Shown here piece after piece: positions 33,697 to 41,706 of a stretch of DNA of 64,000 bases (its first letter is position 1; every line of letters starts with the position of its first letter). The notes beneath the pieces were generated by a model. That model did not search any database and was not told the origin of the DNA. It saw only the letters and a program-made list of their open reading frames with translations. The position numbers and the translations under genes were made by a program. The DNA lies in the NCBI GenBank assembly GCA_017472145.1, contig JAFUQX010000044.1, positions 1-64,000 on the forward strand, read 5' to 3'. The stretch is from Ruminococcus sp. GTDB taxonomy: Bacteria; Bacillota; Clostridia; Oscillospirales; Ruminococcaceae.

Positions 33697-33901
33697 ACAA
33701 ATAGCACCCCCACAGGTATTTTTCTTGCCGGTAACAAGAAAAATACCGTGCATCAGTGGAAACATTGGCGTGTTTCCGACTGACTTGTAGGAATGCTGTT
33801 CAGCGAATGAGTCATGCTGCCCACAACGCAGCATCATTCGTTTTGAATAGATTTGCAAGCTCATCGGAACCTTTGCGTTCGGACGGGCTTGTGCTATTTG
33901 T
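33697..33901 (+). ncRNA. Structured non-coding RNA of about 205 nt
   Basis: A perfect 11-bp closing stem pairs ACAAATAGCAC (33697-33707) with GTGCTATTTGT (33891-33901). Inside are at least three further stems. A 13-bp perfect hairpin lies at 33715-33747. Another lies at 33754-33782 (CAGT-GGAAACA/TGTTTCC-G-ACTG), and one at 33804-33840 with ATGCTGC/GCAGCAT and an internal loop. A smaller one lies near 33865-33882. A perfect promoter places the start at the first paired base. No protein frame fits. It lacks the signatures of RNase P, SRP RNA and tmRNA, and it is branched unlike 6S RNA. It could be the clostridial raiA RNA family or a new one. Confidence 0.75.
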
Positions 33902-33902
33902 A

Positions 33903-34086
33903 CCCTTAATACAAACAACGGAATATTTTTCAGCAGTACGCTCTTACCTTTACTGCTGCGGTGACTTCTATGCGTTCGTTTCCAGCACCGTTATCAATGT
34001 AACGAACAGGTCTGAACCCAGCCGATGCAAAATAGTGGGAAAGTATACAACACATACAAATCAAAAATATTTCGTTATATGAGCAA
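33903..34086 (+). other. Gene-free stretch with two short hairpins
   Basis: Between the structured RNA and the tRNA terminator there is no supported gene. Two local stems are visible: CAGCAGTA/TACTGCTG (33931-33958) and GTTCGTT/AACGAAC (33972-34010). They could be a 3' extension of the structured RNA. Confidence 0.5.
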
Positions 34087-34110
34087 AAAGCGTATCTTTT
34101 GATACGCTTT
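34087..34110 (-). terminator. Terminator of the initiator tRNA gene
   Basis: On the minus strand AAAGCGTATC-AAAA-GATACGCTTT is a perfect 10-bp hairpin with a T-rich end, 10 nt after the tRNA CCA. Confidence 0.85.
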
Positions 34111-34119
34111 CACTCATTT

Positions 34120-34196
<77 letters not shown>

Positions 34197-34233
34197 TTCT
34201 ATATTTCATCGTCTGTTCCCTGACGACTTAATT

Positions 34234-34262
34234 AGTATATCACATTGGAATCCATTTGTCAA
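34234..34262 (-). promoter_or_regulatory. Promoter of the initiator tRNA
   Basis: Minus strand TTGACA (34257-34262), 17 nt, TATACT (34234-34239), 38 nt upstream of the tRNA. Confidence 0.85.
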
Positions 34263-34398
34263 CCCAAAATCAGTATAAATAAATAATATCAAGTTTGAAT
34301 TGAATAAACCTTTGATTATAATGCGAATATCTGTAACTACGCAAACAAATTCGTTTTTATAATTAAAATAAACAACATCGCCAATTGCCGTTCCTGCC

Positions 34399-34427
34399 TT
34401 GAAACCAGATCTGATGTATGGTATAAT
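34399..34427 (+). promoter_or_regulatory. Promoter of the amidase-dockerin gene
   Basis: TTGAAA (34399-34404), 17 nt, TATAAT (34422-34427), 31 nt before the start codon. Confidence 0.8.
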
Positions 34428-34458
34428 AAGAAAAAACATCCTATAAGGAGATTTTTCT

Positions 34459-35448
34459 ATGACCATACCAAAAAAGTGTTTGATACTTTGTACAGCATTT
34501 ACTATGCTGGCCGATGCGTCTCTCCCTGTCCACTCCCTCGAAGCGCCCCTTTCAGTCACACAGGCCAGCATTACTGTTCCCTATTCATGTCAGACTGTGT
34601 ACGACAGTATCACCGCACTGGAGGAAAGCTATCCTAACGGAACAGCGTGGACCAACAGCAACATCTACAACTGGAACGGAGGCTATCTGAGCGGCGGCGG
34701 CGGTTGCGTAGCATTCGCATTTATACTCAGCGATGCTGCATTCGGTACGCTTCCTGCTATCCCCTCCTTTACCTTTGAGCCGGAGAATCTGCGTGTCGGT
34801 GATGTGATTCGTTACGATTACCACTCCTTCATCATACTTGAGGTGAAGGAAAGCTCTGTTATTATCGCAGAAGGAAATATCAACAGCCAGGTCCTCTGGG
34901 GACGTGAAATATCCTTTGATACGATCTCTGCATCCTCCAATTTCGAGCATCACCTCACACGTTATCCAGAAGAATTCACATTTCAGAGCAGCACCACAGC
35001 TCTGGAGGCCGGAGAAACAATGGCTGCTCCTCTGATTTCCCGTGATGCAGTTTCTCTGACCTGGACAAGCAGCAATCCCGGCGCTGCACAGGTAGACGCA
35101 AATGGTCAGATTACCGCAATTGGAGCGGGAACGACTGTAATTACAGCTGCTTCCGGCACACACTCCGAAAGCTTCACCGTATCTGTCACAGGCGGTACAC
35201 CAGCAATGATGAAGGGCGATGTTGACTTGAATGGCATCGTGAATATCTCCGATGCCACGGAAGCTTTGACCATCTACGCCAAGCACAGCGCCTCCCTTTC
35301 TACAGAGGAATACACAGATACCCAGCTTCAGAGCGCAGATACAAACGAAGACGGACTTATCAGCATCAGCGATGCAACTGCGATCCTCTCTTACTATGCA
35401 CAAACCGCAGCCGGTCTGAATCCTGACTGGAAAAATATAATCAGCTAA
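34459..35448 (+). CDS. Secreted cysteine amidase-like protein with Ig-like and dockerin domains
   Basis: A 329-residue exported protein. The signal peptide spans about 1-26. Residues 45-165 resemble CHAP or NlpC-type cysteine amidases: a candidate nucleophile in GGGGCVAFAF and a His in DYHSFIILEV with the usual spacing. A bacterial Ig-like (Big_2) domain follows (LTWTSSNPGAAQVDANGQI). A type I dockerin with two calcium loops (DVDLNGIVNISDAT and DTNEDGLISISDAT) ends the protein. Docking a peptidoglycan- or peptide-cleaving enzyme onto a cohesin scaffold is known in Ruminococcus. The catalytic assignment is tentative. Confidence 0.8.
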   Translation: MTIPKKCLILCTAFTMLADASLPVHSLEAPLSVTQASITVPYSCQTVYDSITALEESYPNGTAWTNSNIYNWNGGYLSGGGGCVAFAFILSDAAFGTLPAIPSFTFEPENLRVGDVIRYDYHSFIILEVKESSVIIAEGNINSQVLWGREISFDTISASSNFEHHLTRYPEEFTFQSSTTALEAGETMAAPLISRDAVSLTWTSSNPGAAQVDANGQITAIGAGTTVITAASGTHSESFTVSVTGGTPAMMKGDVDLNGIVNISDATEALTIYAKHSASLSTEEYTDTQLQSADTNEDGLISISDATAILSYYAQTAAGLNPDWKNIIS

Positions 35449-35463
35449 AAAATCACAAAAAGT

Positions 35464-35513
35464 AAGAAGACCTTCAGCCTATGAACGTCCCTCAAAAAGA
35501 GGCGTCTTCTTTC
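35464..35513 (+). terminator. Hairpin after the amidase-dockerin gene
   Basis: AGAAGAC and GTCTTCT pair across about 33 nt, followed by TTC. A second stem, AGCCTG/CAGGCT with TTTTATT (35559-35592), lies after it. Together they end the transcript and fill the gap before the converging radical SAM gene. Confidence 0.65.
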
Positions 35514-35666
35514 ATAAAGATGAGAGCGTCCCAAACAGGGCGTTTCTATAAAACAAAGCCTGGGAAGTGTTTCATTCTTCTCAGGCTTTTATTATAATAT
35601 TCTCTTTACGGTTCTATTTTGTGATAAGCCGGATTCTGATCGCTTCATTGTCTATTCTCCTGCTGG

Positions 35667-36728
35667 TCAGGCGAACCTTTTCTGAAAGCTTTCCAGATTT
35701 TCCTGGAACAGCATCTCAGCCAGCTCGTCACAGACGGCAATCAGCATGCGTTCATAGGCGCATTGCAGGGGTGAAACTTCATTCTCATTGCCTGTCTCCA
35801 TACGATTCATACAGCCGCAGGAATTGGTGCACCGCTTGTTCAGTGCGCAAGTGCGGCAGGATTCCGGCATAGAGCTTCGCTTGGCAAGAGAGATCTGTTT
35901 CGCTGTGTCAAGGCCGCTGAAAACATCCCCCAGGCAATAGTCCTCGTCTCCGATAAACTGTGTGCATGCGTAGAGCTTGCCGTCCACCGAAACGGGCATC
36001 TGCCGGAATCCCAGGTGACACCGCTCAGCGGGGTTCATACCGCTGATACACTCCTTGATTTTGCTGTCAAAGGGACTGAAGAAGAAATATTCTCCCCTGC
36101 GGACCCGTTCGCTGTAGAAATCGGACAGCTTCAGCATCTCCTTTTGCAGGAGGCTCAGATGCTCCTCCGTCCATTTCACACGCCATCCGTAAGCGATGGT
36201 GGCTGTGATCTTACGGAAGCCAAGACCATACAGATATTTTATGGAATCTGCATATTGACGGACAGCATCCGGGGAAAGGGTCAGCATGGCATAGGAATCC
36301 GGCATTTCCTTTAAAAGCATTTTTGCAATGCGCTCTACATCCGCAAAGCTGCCCCGGCCGTCAGCATAACGGCGGCTGATATCCTGCCCAAGTCCGTCAA
36401 AGGATAGGCCGATATTCATACCGGCCTTTTTAGCGCGGTGAAGAAAGCCTTCATCCAGAAGAGTTCCGTTGGTAGTCATTTTACAGTAAAAGGGCTTCCC
36501 TGTTTCCGCAGAAAGCTGCTGACAGTAGTCCAGTGCCTTCTCGATCAGCTCTCTTTCCAGCAGCGGCTCACCGCCAAAAAAGCAGATCCCAGCGGAATTT
36601 CCTTTTGAAAAGGCAAGATCACAGGCTGCCTTCAGTGTTTTCTCTGACATACGGCGGCTGCGCTTTTCACGGATGCAGTAGGCACAGTCCATGTTGCATT
36701 GCTCTGTCAGGTGAAATGTAAAATTCAT
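35667..36728 (-). CDS. Radical SAM/SPASM peptide maturase
   Basis: A 353-residue radical SAM enzyme. The iron-sulfur motif is CNMDCAYC (CxxxCxxC) at about residues 11-18, followed by FFGGEP and the substrate motifs of the fold. The C-terminal SPASM-type region holds CHLGF, CTQF, CRTC...CTNSCGC, ligands for extra clusters. Such enzymes modify ribosomally made peptides. The gene follows, by 12 nt, a Thr-rich lipoprotein with repeated LxLxG units, the likely substrate, and a sigma/anti-sigma pair. It may match the maturase families described in Fibrobacter and Ruminococcus (FibroRumin or rSAM/lipoprotein type). Confidence 0.85.
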   Translation of the reverse strand: MNFTFHLTEQCNMDCAYCIREKRSRRMSEKTLKAACDLAFSKGNSAGICFFGGEPLLERELIEKALDYCQQLSAETGKPFYCKMTTNGTLLDEGFLHRAKKAGMNIGLSFDGLGQDISRRYADGRGSFADVERIAKMLLKEMPDSYAMLTLSPDAVRQYADSIKYLYGLGFRKITATIAYGWRVKWTEEHLSLLQKEMLKLSDFYSERVRRGEYFFFSPFDSKIKECISGMNPAERCHLGFRQMPVSVDGKLYACTQFIGDEDYCLGDVFSGLDTAKQISLAKRSSMPESCRTCALNKRCTNSCGCMNRMETGNENEVSPLQCAYERMLIAVCDELAEMLFQENLESFQKRFA

Positions 36729-36740
36729 AGGCGGCCCTCA

Positions 36741-37364
36741 TCAATAGGATTCTTCTGTCGGCATCATGGGAACACCGTCTGTCTGCACCATCGTATCCAA
36801 AGGAATCACAGGCTCACCGGCCAATTCAAGGGGTGTCGTCGTCGTAGCTGTAGTTATTCTGGGAATCGTAGTTGTGGTCGTTTCCTGGGGCGTTGTCAGA
36901 ACACCGCCCAGTTCAAGGGGCGTCGTCGTTGTGGCTGTAGTTATTCTTGGAATCGTAGTTGTGGTCGTTTCCTGGGGAACCGTTGCAATGCCATCCAGTA
37001 CAATTTCATCTGTGAGCGTGCTTTCCTCTGTGTCCGGCATGATCTCGCCGTCCAGCTGCACCTCAGGCGTTGTGGTGGTCTCCGGGAGAATGGCAACATC
37101 ACCGCCCAGCTCCAGCTCCGCTGTGGTTGTGGTCTCCTCCGCTTTCACTGTTGTTTCTGCTGTGGTTTCCTCCGTGTCCATGACTACATCCCCGTCCAGA
37201 ACAGCCTCTGTAGTGGCCGCTGCATCTATAGTCTCCTGCGGGGCCGAGGTCTCTATAGAATCATACTCTGTACATCCGGCCAGTGTTCCGGCGGCTGCAA
37301 GAACGGAGGCGATCCGCATGGCATAATTGGGCTTTTTGTAGCTCTTTACGGGTTCAATTTTCAT
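36741..37364 (-). CDS. Thr-rich lipoprotein, likely radical SAM substrate
   Basis: A 207-residue protein. The leader MKIEPVKSYKKPNYAMRI is followed by a hydrophobic stretch and lipobox TLAGC (Cys31). The mature part alternates poly-Thr with short units such as LELGGDVAILPE, VQLDGEIMPD, IVLDGIATVPQE, LELGGVLTTPQE and LELAGEPVIPLD. Two near-identical 25-residue units lie in tandem. Apart from the lipid Cys it has no cysteine, so thioether (sactipeptide) chemistry is excluded. Start 37364 is chosen because AAGGAAGG lies nine bases upstream. It is the likely target of the maturase downstream. Confidence 0.7.
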   Translation of the reverse strand: MKIEPVKSYKKPNYAMRIASVLAAAGTLAGCTEYDSIETSAPQETIDAAATTEAVLDGDVVMDTEETTAETTVKAEETTTTAELELGGDVAILPETTTTPEVQLDGEIMPDTEESTLTDEIVLDGIATVPQETTTTTIPRITTATTTTPLELGGVLTTPQETTTTTIPRITTATTTTPLELAGEPVIPLDTMVQTDGVPMMPTEESY

Positions 37365-37403
37365 AAAAATCATCCTTCCTTTAATCTTCTGTTCTGTTTC
37401 CGT

Positions 37404-38810
37404 TCACCACAGATATTCTGCAAGCTCCTCCTGTGTGAGCACATCCAGATAGCTACTGATCGGAGAATAATATGTACCTCTGGGCCGGTACAGACTAAAG
37501 TAGTCTATAGAGCCCGGAAAATAGGCGCCGTCCGGGATACTATATCCTCCGGAGCTGAGGAAAAACAGATACCGCATTCCAACAAAAGGCTCGAAACCTT
37601 CCGGGCTTGGCTCATATACCGTAGACACGGCGATCTCCTCCGGAGTCATATCATCATAATATCCATTCAGATCATTTTCGCTGATATAATCCGTAAGGGA
37701 CATGAATCCGCCGGGAATGTAGACAGAGATCCGGTCTGAGATGTTTATATCGCCCTTCCACCATTCATCAACCAGAATGTCCATCTGTGTCCAGGGCTTA
37801 CCATCCACACTGGTATAGTACACGGCTTCGATCTCACCGGAGACAATGCACTCCGACCATTCTTCAAGATCCTTCCAGTCTATAAGGCCGTTTATATCAT
37901 CCGCAGGCGGTGCATAGTCCGTTGAAAACCGCCCCTCCACAAGATTGTCCAAAATGGAATACTGATGCAGGGGCTGCACCGTCAGATCCCGGCCGATCTC
38001 ATCTTCCGAAGCAGAAGACTCCGTTGTGGTCGTGATAACAACCGGCTCATCGGGCAGCGTTGGCTCGTACTGATTGCCTATCGTCGTTGCAAAAAAAGTT
38101 TGGGTATAAGCAGTGGCCGTTGTTGTTTGCGGTATTGTAATCACTGGCTCTGGTGCGTCATATTGTCTTGTCGTACTTACAGCCTGGGGGGTGGTCGATC
38201 TCCCGGTAGTGGTGACTTTGGTAGTGGCAGCGGCCCGGGTGGTGGTTGCAGTCCGGGTCACAACTGTGGTTGTGATCCGGGTCGTGCTGGCTATGGTCGT
38301 TTTGGTCTGCGTCTGCCAGGCCTCCGGGACGGTGGTTGTACGGGCCTGCTCCGGTATCTGCTCCGGGGCGGTAGTTATACGGGGCTGCTCCGGGGCGGTC
38401 GTAGTCAGGCCTACATCCAGCATATTTTCGCTTGCAGAGGTGGAGTCCGAAGCAGTTGTGCCGCTCTCACTTGTTAAAGATGTACCCTCCGGGACAGTAC
38501 CTTCCGCCGCACTTGTTTCTGTCGTCTGTATCTCCTCATCTGCTGTGTGCTCCTCATATAAAGGTGCTGTGTGAACAGGTCTTTCTGTTACATATTCTGT
38601 TTTTACACCAGACAGAAGGCTGTAGCTGCCGTACATTCCCAGGAAAGCAAGCGCTGTCAACGGAACCGCAGCATACCGTACAAAAAACGGGAGCCATGGG
38701 CGCTTCTGCTCTGGCTGCATGCTTTCCAGCTTCTGGAGAAATTCGTCCTTATGAGACGGCTCGGGAATGTTATAGGCCTGCTTCAGCGCATCCTTGAATT
38801 TTCGGTTCAT
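37404..38810 (-). CDS. Membrane anti-sigma factor-like protein with Thr-rich stalk
   Basis: A 468-residue protein. The cytoplasmic N-terminus of about 40 residues (MNRKFKDALKQAYNIPEPSH) probably binds the sigma factor encoded upstream. One membrane helix lies near 45-68. A Thr/Pro-rich stalk of about 200 residues follows, then a folded outer domain of about 190 residues with many aromatic residues (WTQMDILVDEWWKGD, GMRYLFFLSSGGY). It overlaps the sigma gene by 4 nt. The layout recalls RsgI-type sensors of cellulolytic clostridia, with no homology claimed for the outer domain. Confidence 0.75.
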   Translation of the reverse strand: MNRKFKDALKQAYNIPEPSHKDEFLQKLESMQPEQKRPWLPFFVRYAAVPLTALAFLGMYGSYSLLSGVKTEYVTERPVHTAPLYEEHTADEEIQTTETSAAEGTVPEGTSLTSESGTTASDSTSASENMLDVGLTTTAPEQPRITTAPEQIPEQARTTTVPEAWQTQTKTTIASTTRITTTVVTRTATTTRAAATTKVTTTGRSTTPQAVSTTRQYDAPEPVITIPQTTTATAYTQTFFATTIGNQYEPTLPDEPVVITTTTESSASEDEIGRDLTVQPLHQYSILDNLVEGRFSTDYAPPADDINGLIDWKDLEEWSECIVSGEIEAVYYTSVDGKPWTQMDILVDEWWKGDINISDRISVYIPGGFMSLTDYISENDLNGYYDDMTPEEIAVSTVYEPSPEGFEPFVGMRYLFFLSSGGYSIPDGAYFPGSIDYFSLYRPRGTYYSPISSYLDVLTQEELAEYLW

Positions 38811-39268
38811 TCCGCTTCACCCCTCTCAAATTCCTTCCGCAAGACTGAAAGAATTTTCTTCAGCTTCCGGCTCAAGGCAAATCTCGACATGTTATACAGC
38901 TGGCTCAGTACGGATAAAGGCACTTCGTTGATATAGCGAAGCAGCACCATTTCACGCTCCTGAGCCGTAAGGGAGGCTACGGCGTGCTGAAGCGCAATGT
39001 GCGTTATCCATTTATCCTCATAATCCGTTTCCTCCGGAAATTCCTCAGGAAGCGGCTCTGTCGGCTTTTTCCGATATTCATCTATACATAGATTCCCTGC
39101 AATCGTATAGAGATATTGCAGGGCTTTCGTCTGATCATGATATTGGGGATGTTCCAGGAATCGAAGGAAGGTTTCCTGCGTCAGATCCTCTGCAATTGCA
39201 TGATTATGTACCCGAAGATAACAATATCGGTAAATTTTATCGTATTGATCCTTCAAGTCTATTGACAC
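38807..39268 (-). CDS. ECF-type RNA polymerase sigma factor
   Basis: A 153-residue sigma-70 family protein. Region 2 has YRYCYLRVHNHAIAEDLTQETF and region 4 has LTAQEREMVLLRYINEVPLSVL with helix-turn-helix NMSRFALSRKLKK. First gene of a minus-strand operon with its anti-sigma factor, a lipoprotein and a radical SAM maturase. Ribosome site GGGAGGT. It probably autoregulates the operon when the anti-sigma protein senses an outside signal. Confidence 0.88.
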   Translation of the reverse strand: MSIDLKDQYDKIYRYCYLRVHNHAIAEDLTQETFLRFLEHPQYHDQTKALQYLYTIAGNLCIDEYRKKPTEPLPEEFPEETDYEDKWITHIALQHAVASLTAQEREMVLLRYINEVPLSVLSQLYNMSRFALSRKLKKILSVLRKEFERGEAE

Positions 39269-39369
39269 ATGAAATACCTCCCTTCATTTACTATAACGTT
39301 TTTCCAGCACCTCATGTGCGGATCGCAAATGTAAATTTTATGTAAACGCACAGCTTTTCCTCTGCTTAA

Positions 39370-39398
39370 ATCGTACTACAAATCCTGGAAGATGTCAA
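39370..39398 (-). promoter_or_regulatory. Candidate promoter of the sigma/anti-sigma/maturase operon
   Basis: Minus strand TTGACA (39393-39398), 17 nt, TACGAT (39370-39375), about 100 nt before the start. The 5' leader is rich in A/T. An additional ECF-dependent promoter is possible but cannot be recognised by eye. Confidence 0.55.
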
Positions 39399-39530
39399 GC
39401 GGCCTTTCCTTTCCGGCTGAGATCTGATAGAATAAAAATGGCATATTCTGAAAAAATCAAATCCAGTGAGAGAATCTGGAAAACATCTCGTCTAAGAAGT
39501 GAAAACAGATTCGCAGAAAGGGGGGCTGGG

Positions 39531-40085
39531 ATGGATACAGGCGCCGGCCACTATCGCCAATTCCTGGACGGAGAGGACGAAGGTCTTGTGGAGATCATCC
39601 GGGACTATAAAGACGGGCTGATCCTCTACCTTTACAGCTTCACCAACGATATGAGTACAGCGGAGGATCTGATGGAGGACACCTTTGTGAAGCTGGCGAT
39701 CAAGAAGCCAAGATTTTCAGGAAAAAGCTCATTCAAAACATGGCTTTATGCAATCGCACGCAATACAGCGATTGATCATATAAGACGCAAACGCCGCATT
39801 TCAGAAGTACCCATTGAAGAATGCTATCACATTTCTGACGGAACAGATATTGAAAAGGCTTACATAAAAGAAGAACAAAAGAGGATCATCGGACAGGCTT
39901 TATGCAAACTGAAATCAGAATATCAGCAGGTTCTGCATCTGGTCTATATAGAAGGGATCAGCAATGCCGAAGCCGCTCAGATCATGAGCAAAAACCGCCG
40001 GCAGATCGAAAATCTTATATACAGAGCGAAAAAAGCGCTCAAATCTGAGCTTCTGAAGGAGGGCTTTTGCTATGAGGAGCTATGA
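39531..40085 (+). CDS. ECF-type sigma factor of the dockerin-associated module
   Basis: A 184-residue sigma factor. Region 2 has YLYSFTNDMSTAEDLMEDTFVKL and TWLYAIARNTAIDHIRRKRR. Region 4 has LKSEYQQVLHLVYIEGISNAEA with MSKNRRQIENLIYRAKKAL. Start 39531 is preferred because AAAGGGGGG lies just upstream; the longer frame to 39438 lacks a site. Its end overlaps the membrane partner by 14 nt. Confidence 0.88.
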   Translation: MDTGAGHYRQFLDGEDEGLVEIIRDYKDGLILYLYSFTNDMSTAEDLMEDTFVKLAIKKPRFSGKSSFKTWLYAIARNTAIDHIRRKRRISEVPIEECYHISDGTDIEKAYIKEEQKRIIGQALCKLKSEYQQVLHLVYIEGISNAEAAQIMSKNRRQIENLIYRAKKALKSELLKEGFCYEEL

Positions 40086-41598
40086 AGAAATCGCAAAAAG
40101 CGTGTTCGAGCGCAGAGACGCCTATCTTCAGAAGAAGGAGAAGCGTTTGGCACTCGTTAAAAAAAGTGCATCTGCGGTAATGTGCATCAGCTTTGTAACC
40201 ATACTCGGACTGGGGCTGTGGAGCAATGACATAAATCACTCTGAATCCCCTGAGCCGGGGGAAAAAAGTCTCATCCTTTACAGCCACGAAGCTGAGATCG
40301 CAGCCGTCACAAGCGTTACAGCTGCGTCCTCCTCCAAGAGCGGCCAGACCCAACAGAATACGGCCGTTTCAGTTACAGAAGGCATCCATTCCACGGTAAA
40401 TACAACAGCCACTGTCGTTCCGGTTCCGGAGATGTATCAGACCACGGCTGTACCTGCTGTAAGCCAGATTCAGGTATGGAGAGAAGCTCTGAATACACAG
40501 GCCTCCCAGGATACAGACGCAGCCGTAAAAACGACTCTGAGTACTGATGAAAGCCGTATAGAACAGTCTACAGCAGCATTCACAGCGATATCCACTACAG
40601 CAGCCAAAGCAACAACAATAACAACAACGACTGCGGCGGCCACAGCCGCTGAAAGAGAAAAAGACCCATGCTGGCCGGAGGAAGGCTTCTCTTATATACT
40701 CCGTGCAAGCGGAAGCCGTTCGGATACGGTTTACATCGACCCTATAACGCTTGAAAACGGCGACTATACATTCAATGCATCCCTGTATATTCTGAGTGAT
40801 GAGCAGCTGCCTTCAGATGTGAATGACATATCTGCTGCCTGGGATGGATACCTGGCGGACGGAACTGCGACAAAATATATCCGCTTCGAGAACCGATCCA
40901 GCTTTGAGGACGCTCCCACAGAGGAGGATCTGCTTGCTGTATCCGAATTGCTGGAAAGCGGCGTCATCGACGCAGAGAATCTCATTGTTAACGATAAGCC
41001 CACCTGTCTCTCGTGGATCCAGCCGTCCCACAATAGGAGGCCTGAGCTGAGAAACAAATGGAATGGATATGAAAAAACATTTATAACGGTGCATAAAGGC
41101 GATATCTTTACAACACCCGGTTATACAGTTTATTCCGCAGGTATGAATCAGATTTATATTGAAAACGAAGAAACAGGAGAAAGGGAATACTATAGCCTGT
41201 ATGTAGATGAAATCACCGGCCAAGCGACCTGTGAAGAGCTGAATCTCACCATCGACGGCTATAACCCGGACACACCAGAGGGTAACCTCTTGCTCAAGGA
41301 GATCCGTCACATATCAGCTTCGAGACAACAAGACACCGCCCCGGAATGGTTCGGAGGGAGATCGGATACCTTCCCCCTCACAACCTTTGATGTTGTTATT
41401 GAAGAGGATACACCAGAGGGAATTTATTACGTCGCATTTGACTTAGCTAACAATAATATAAATAACAGAATCGCCTTCAGAAATAGAGCAGGTTCATCCC
41501 GCCCTGTGAATCTGCGTCCGCTCAATGAGAAATGTACAGAATTCGCCAACGACGAGCAGAACTGGCTCAAGATCGTTGTGGGAAAACCTGAGGAATAA
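40072..41598 (+). CDS. Membrane anti-sigma factor-like protein with ectodomain like its dockerin neighbour
   Basis: A 508-residue protein. The N-terminal 30 residues (MRSYEEIAKSVFERRDAYLQ) are cytoplasmic, a membrane helix lies near 33-53, and a Ser/Thr-rich stalk runs to about 195. The outer domain of about 310 residues aligns with the secreted dockerin protein downstream: DTVYIDPITLENGDYTF vs DTVYIDPADLENGDYVF, FDVVIEEDTPEGIYYVAFD vs FDVIVDEDTPEGTYYIGFD, and WLKIVVGKPEE vs WLKIVVGRPAEE. Ribosome site GGAGGG. It likely releases the sigma factor in response to a ligand shared with, or competed for by, the secreted protein. Confidence 0.75.
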   Translation: MRSYEEIAKSVFERRDAYLQKKEKRLALVKKSASAVMCISFVTILGLGLWSNDINHSESPEPGEKSLILYSHEAEIAAVTSVTAASSSKSGQTQQNTAVSVTEGIHSTVNTTATVVPVPEMYQTTAVPAVSQIQVWREALNTQASQDTDAAVKTTLSTDESRIEQSTAAFTAISTTAAKATTITTTTAAATAAEREKDPCWPEEGFSYILRASGSRSDTVYIDPITLENGDYTFNASLYILSDEQLPSDVNDISAAWDGYLADGTATKYIRFENRSSFEDAPTEEDLLAVSELLESGVIDAENLIVNDKPTCLSWIQPSHNRRPELRNKWNGYEKTFITVHKGDIFTTPGYTVYSAGMNQIYIENEETGEREYYSLYVDEITGQATCEELNLTIDGYNPDTPEGNLLLKEIRHISASRQQDTAPEWFGGRSDTFPLTTFDVVIEEDTPEGIYYVAFDLANNNINNRIAFRNRAGSSRPVNLRPLNEKCTEFANDEQNWLKIVVGKPEE

Positions 41599-41609
41599 AT
41601 TCATATAAA

Positions 41610-41653
41610 ACAGGCGGCTTTTCTTCTGGCCGGCCGCATAACCGCCTGTTCTA
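41610..41653 (+). terminator. Hairpin between the anti-sigma and dockerin genes
   Basis: ACAGGCGG pairs with CCGCCTGT across about 26 nt, followed by a T-containing tail. It may uncouple the strongly made secreted protein from the regulator genes. Confidence 0.6.
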
Positions 41654-41706
41654 TAAAAAATCACAAAAGACAACCATAATGCATTCTAAAAAAGGAGGAA
41701 CACCTT

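Noticed and set aside
33697..33901. 6S RNA, RNase P RNA, SRP RNA or tmRNA
   Set aside because: It is multi-branched rather than rod-like. It lacks the GAGGAAAGTCC-type RNase P segment, the SRP GGAA loop segment and the tmRNA T-arm end.
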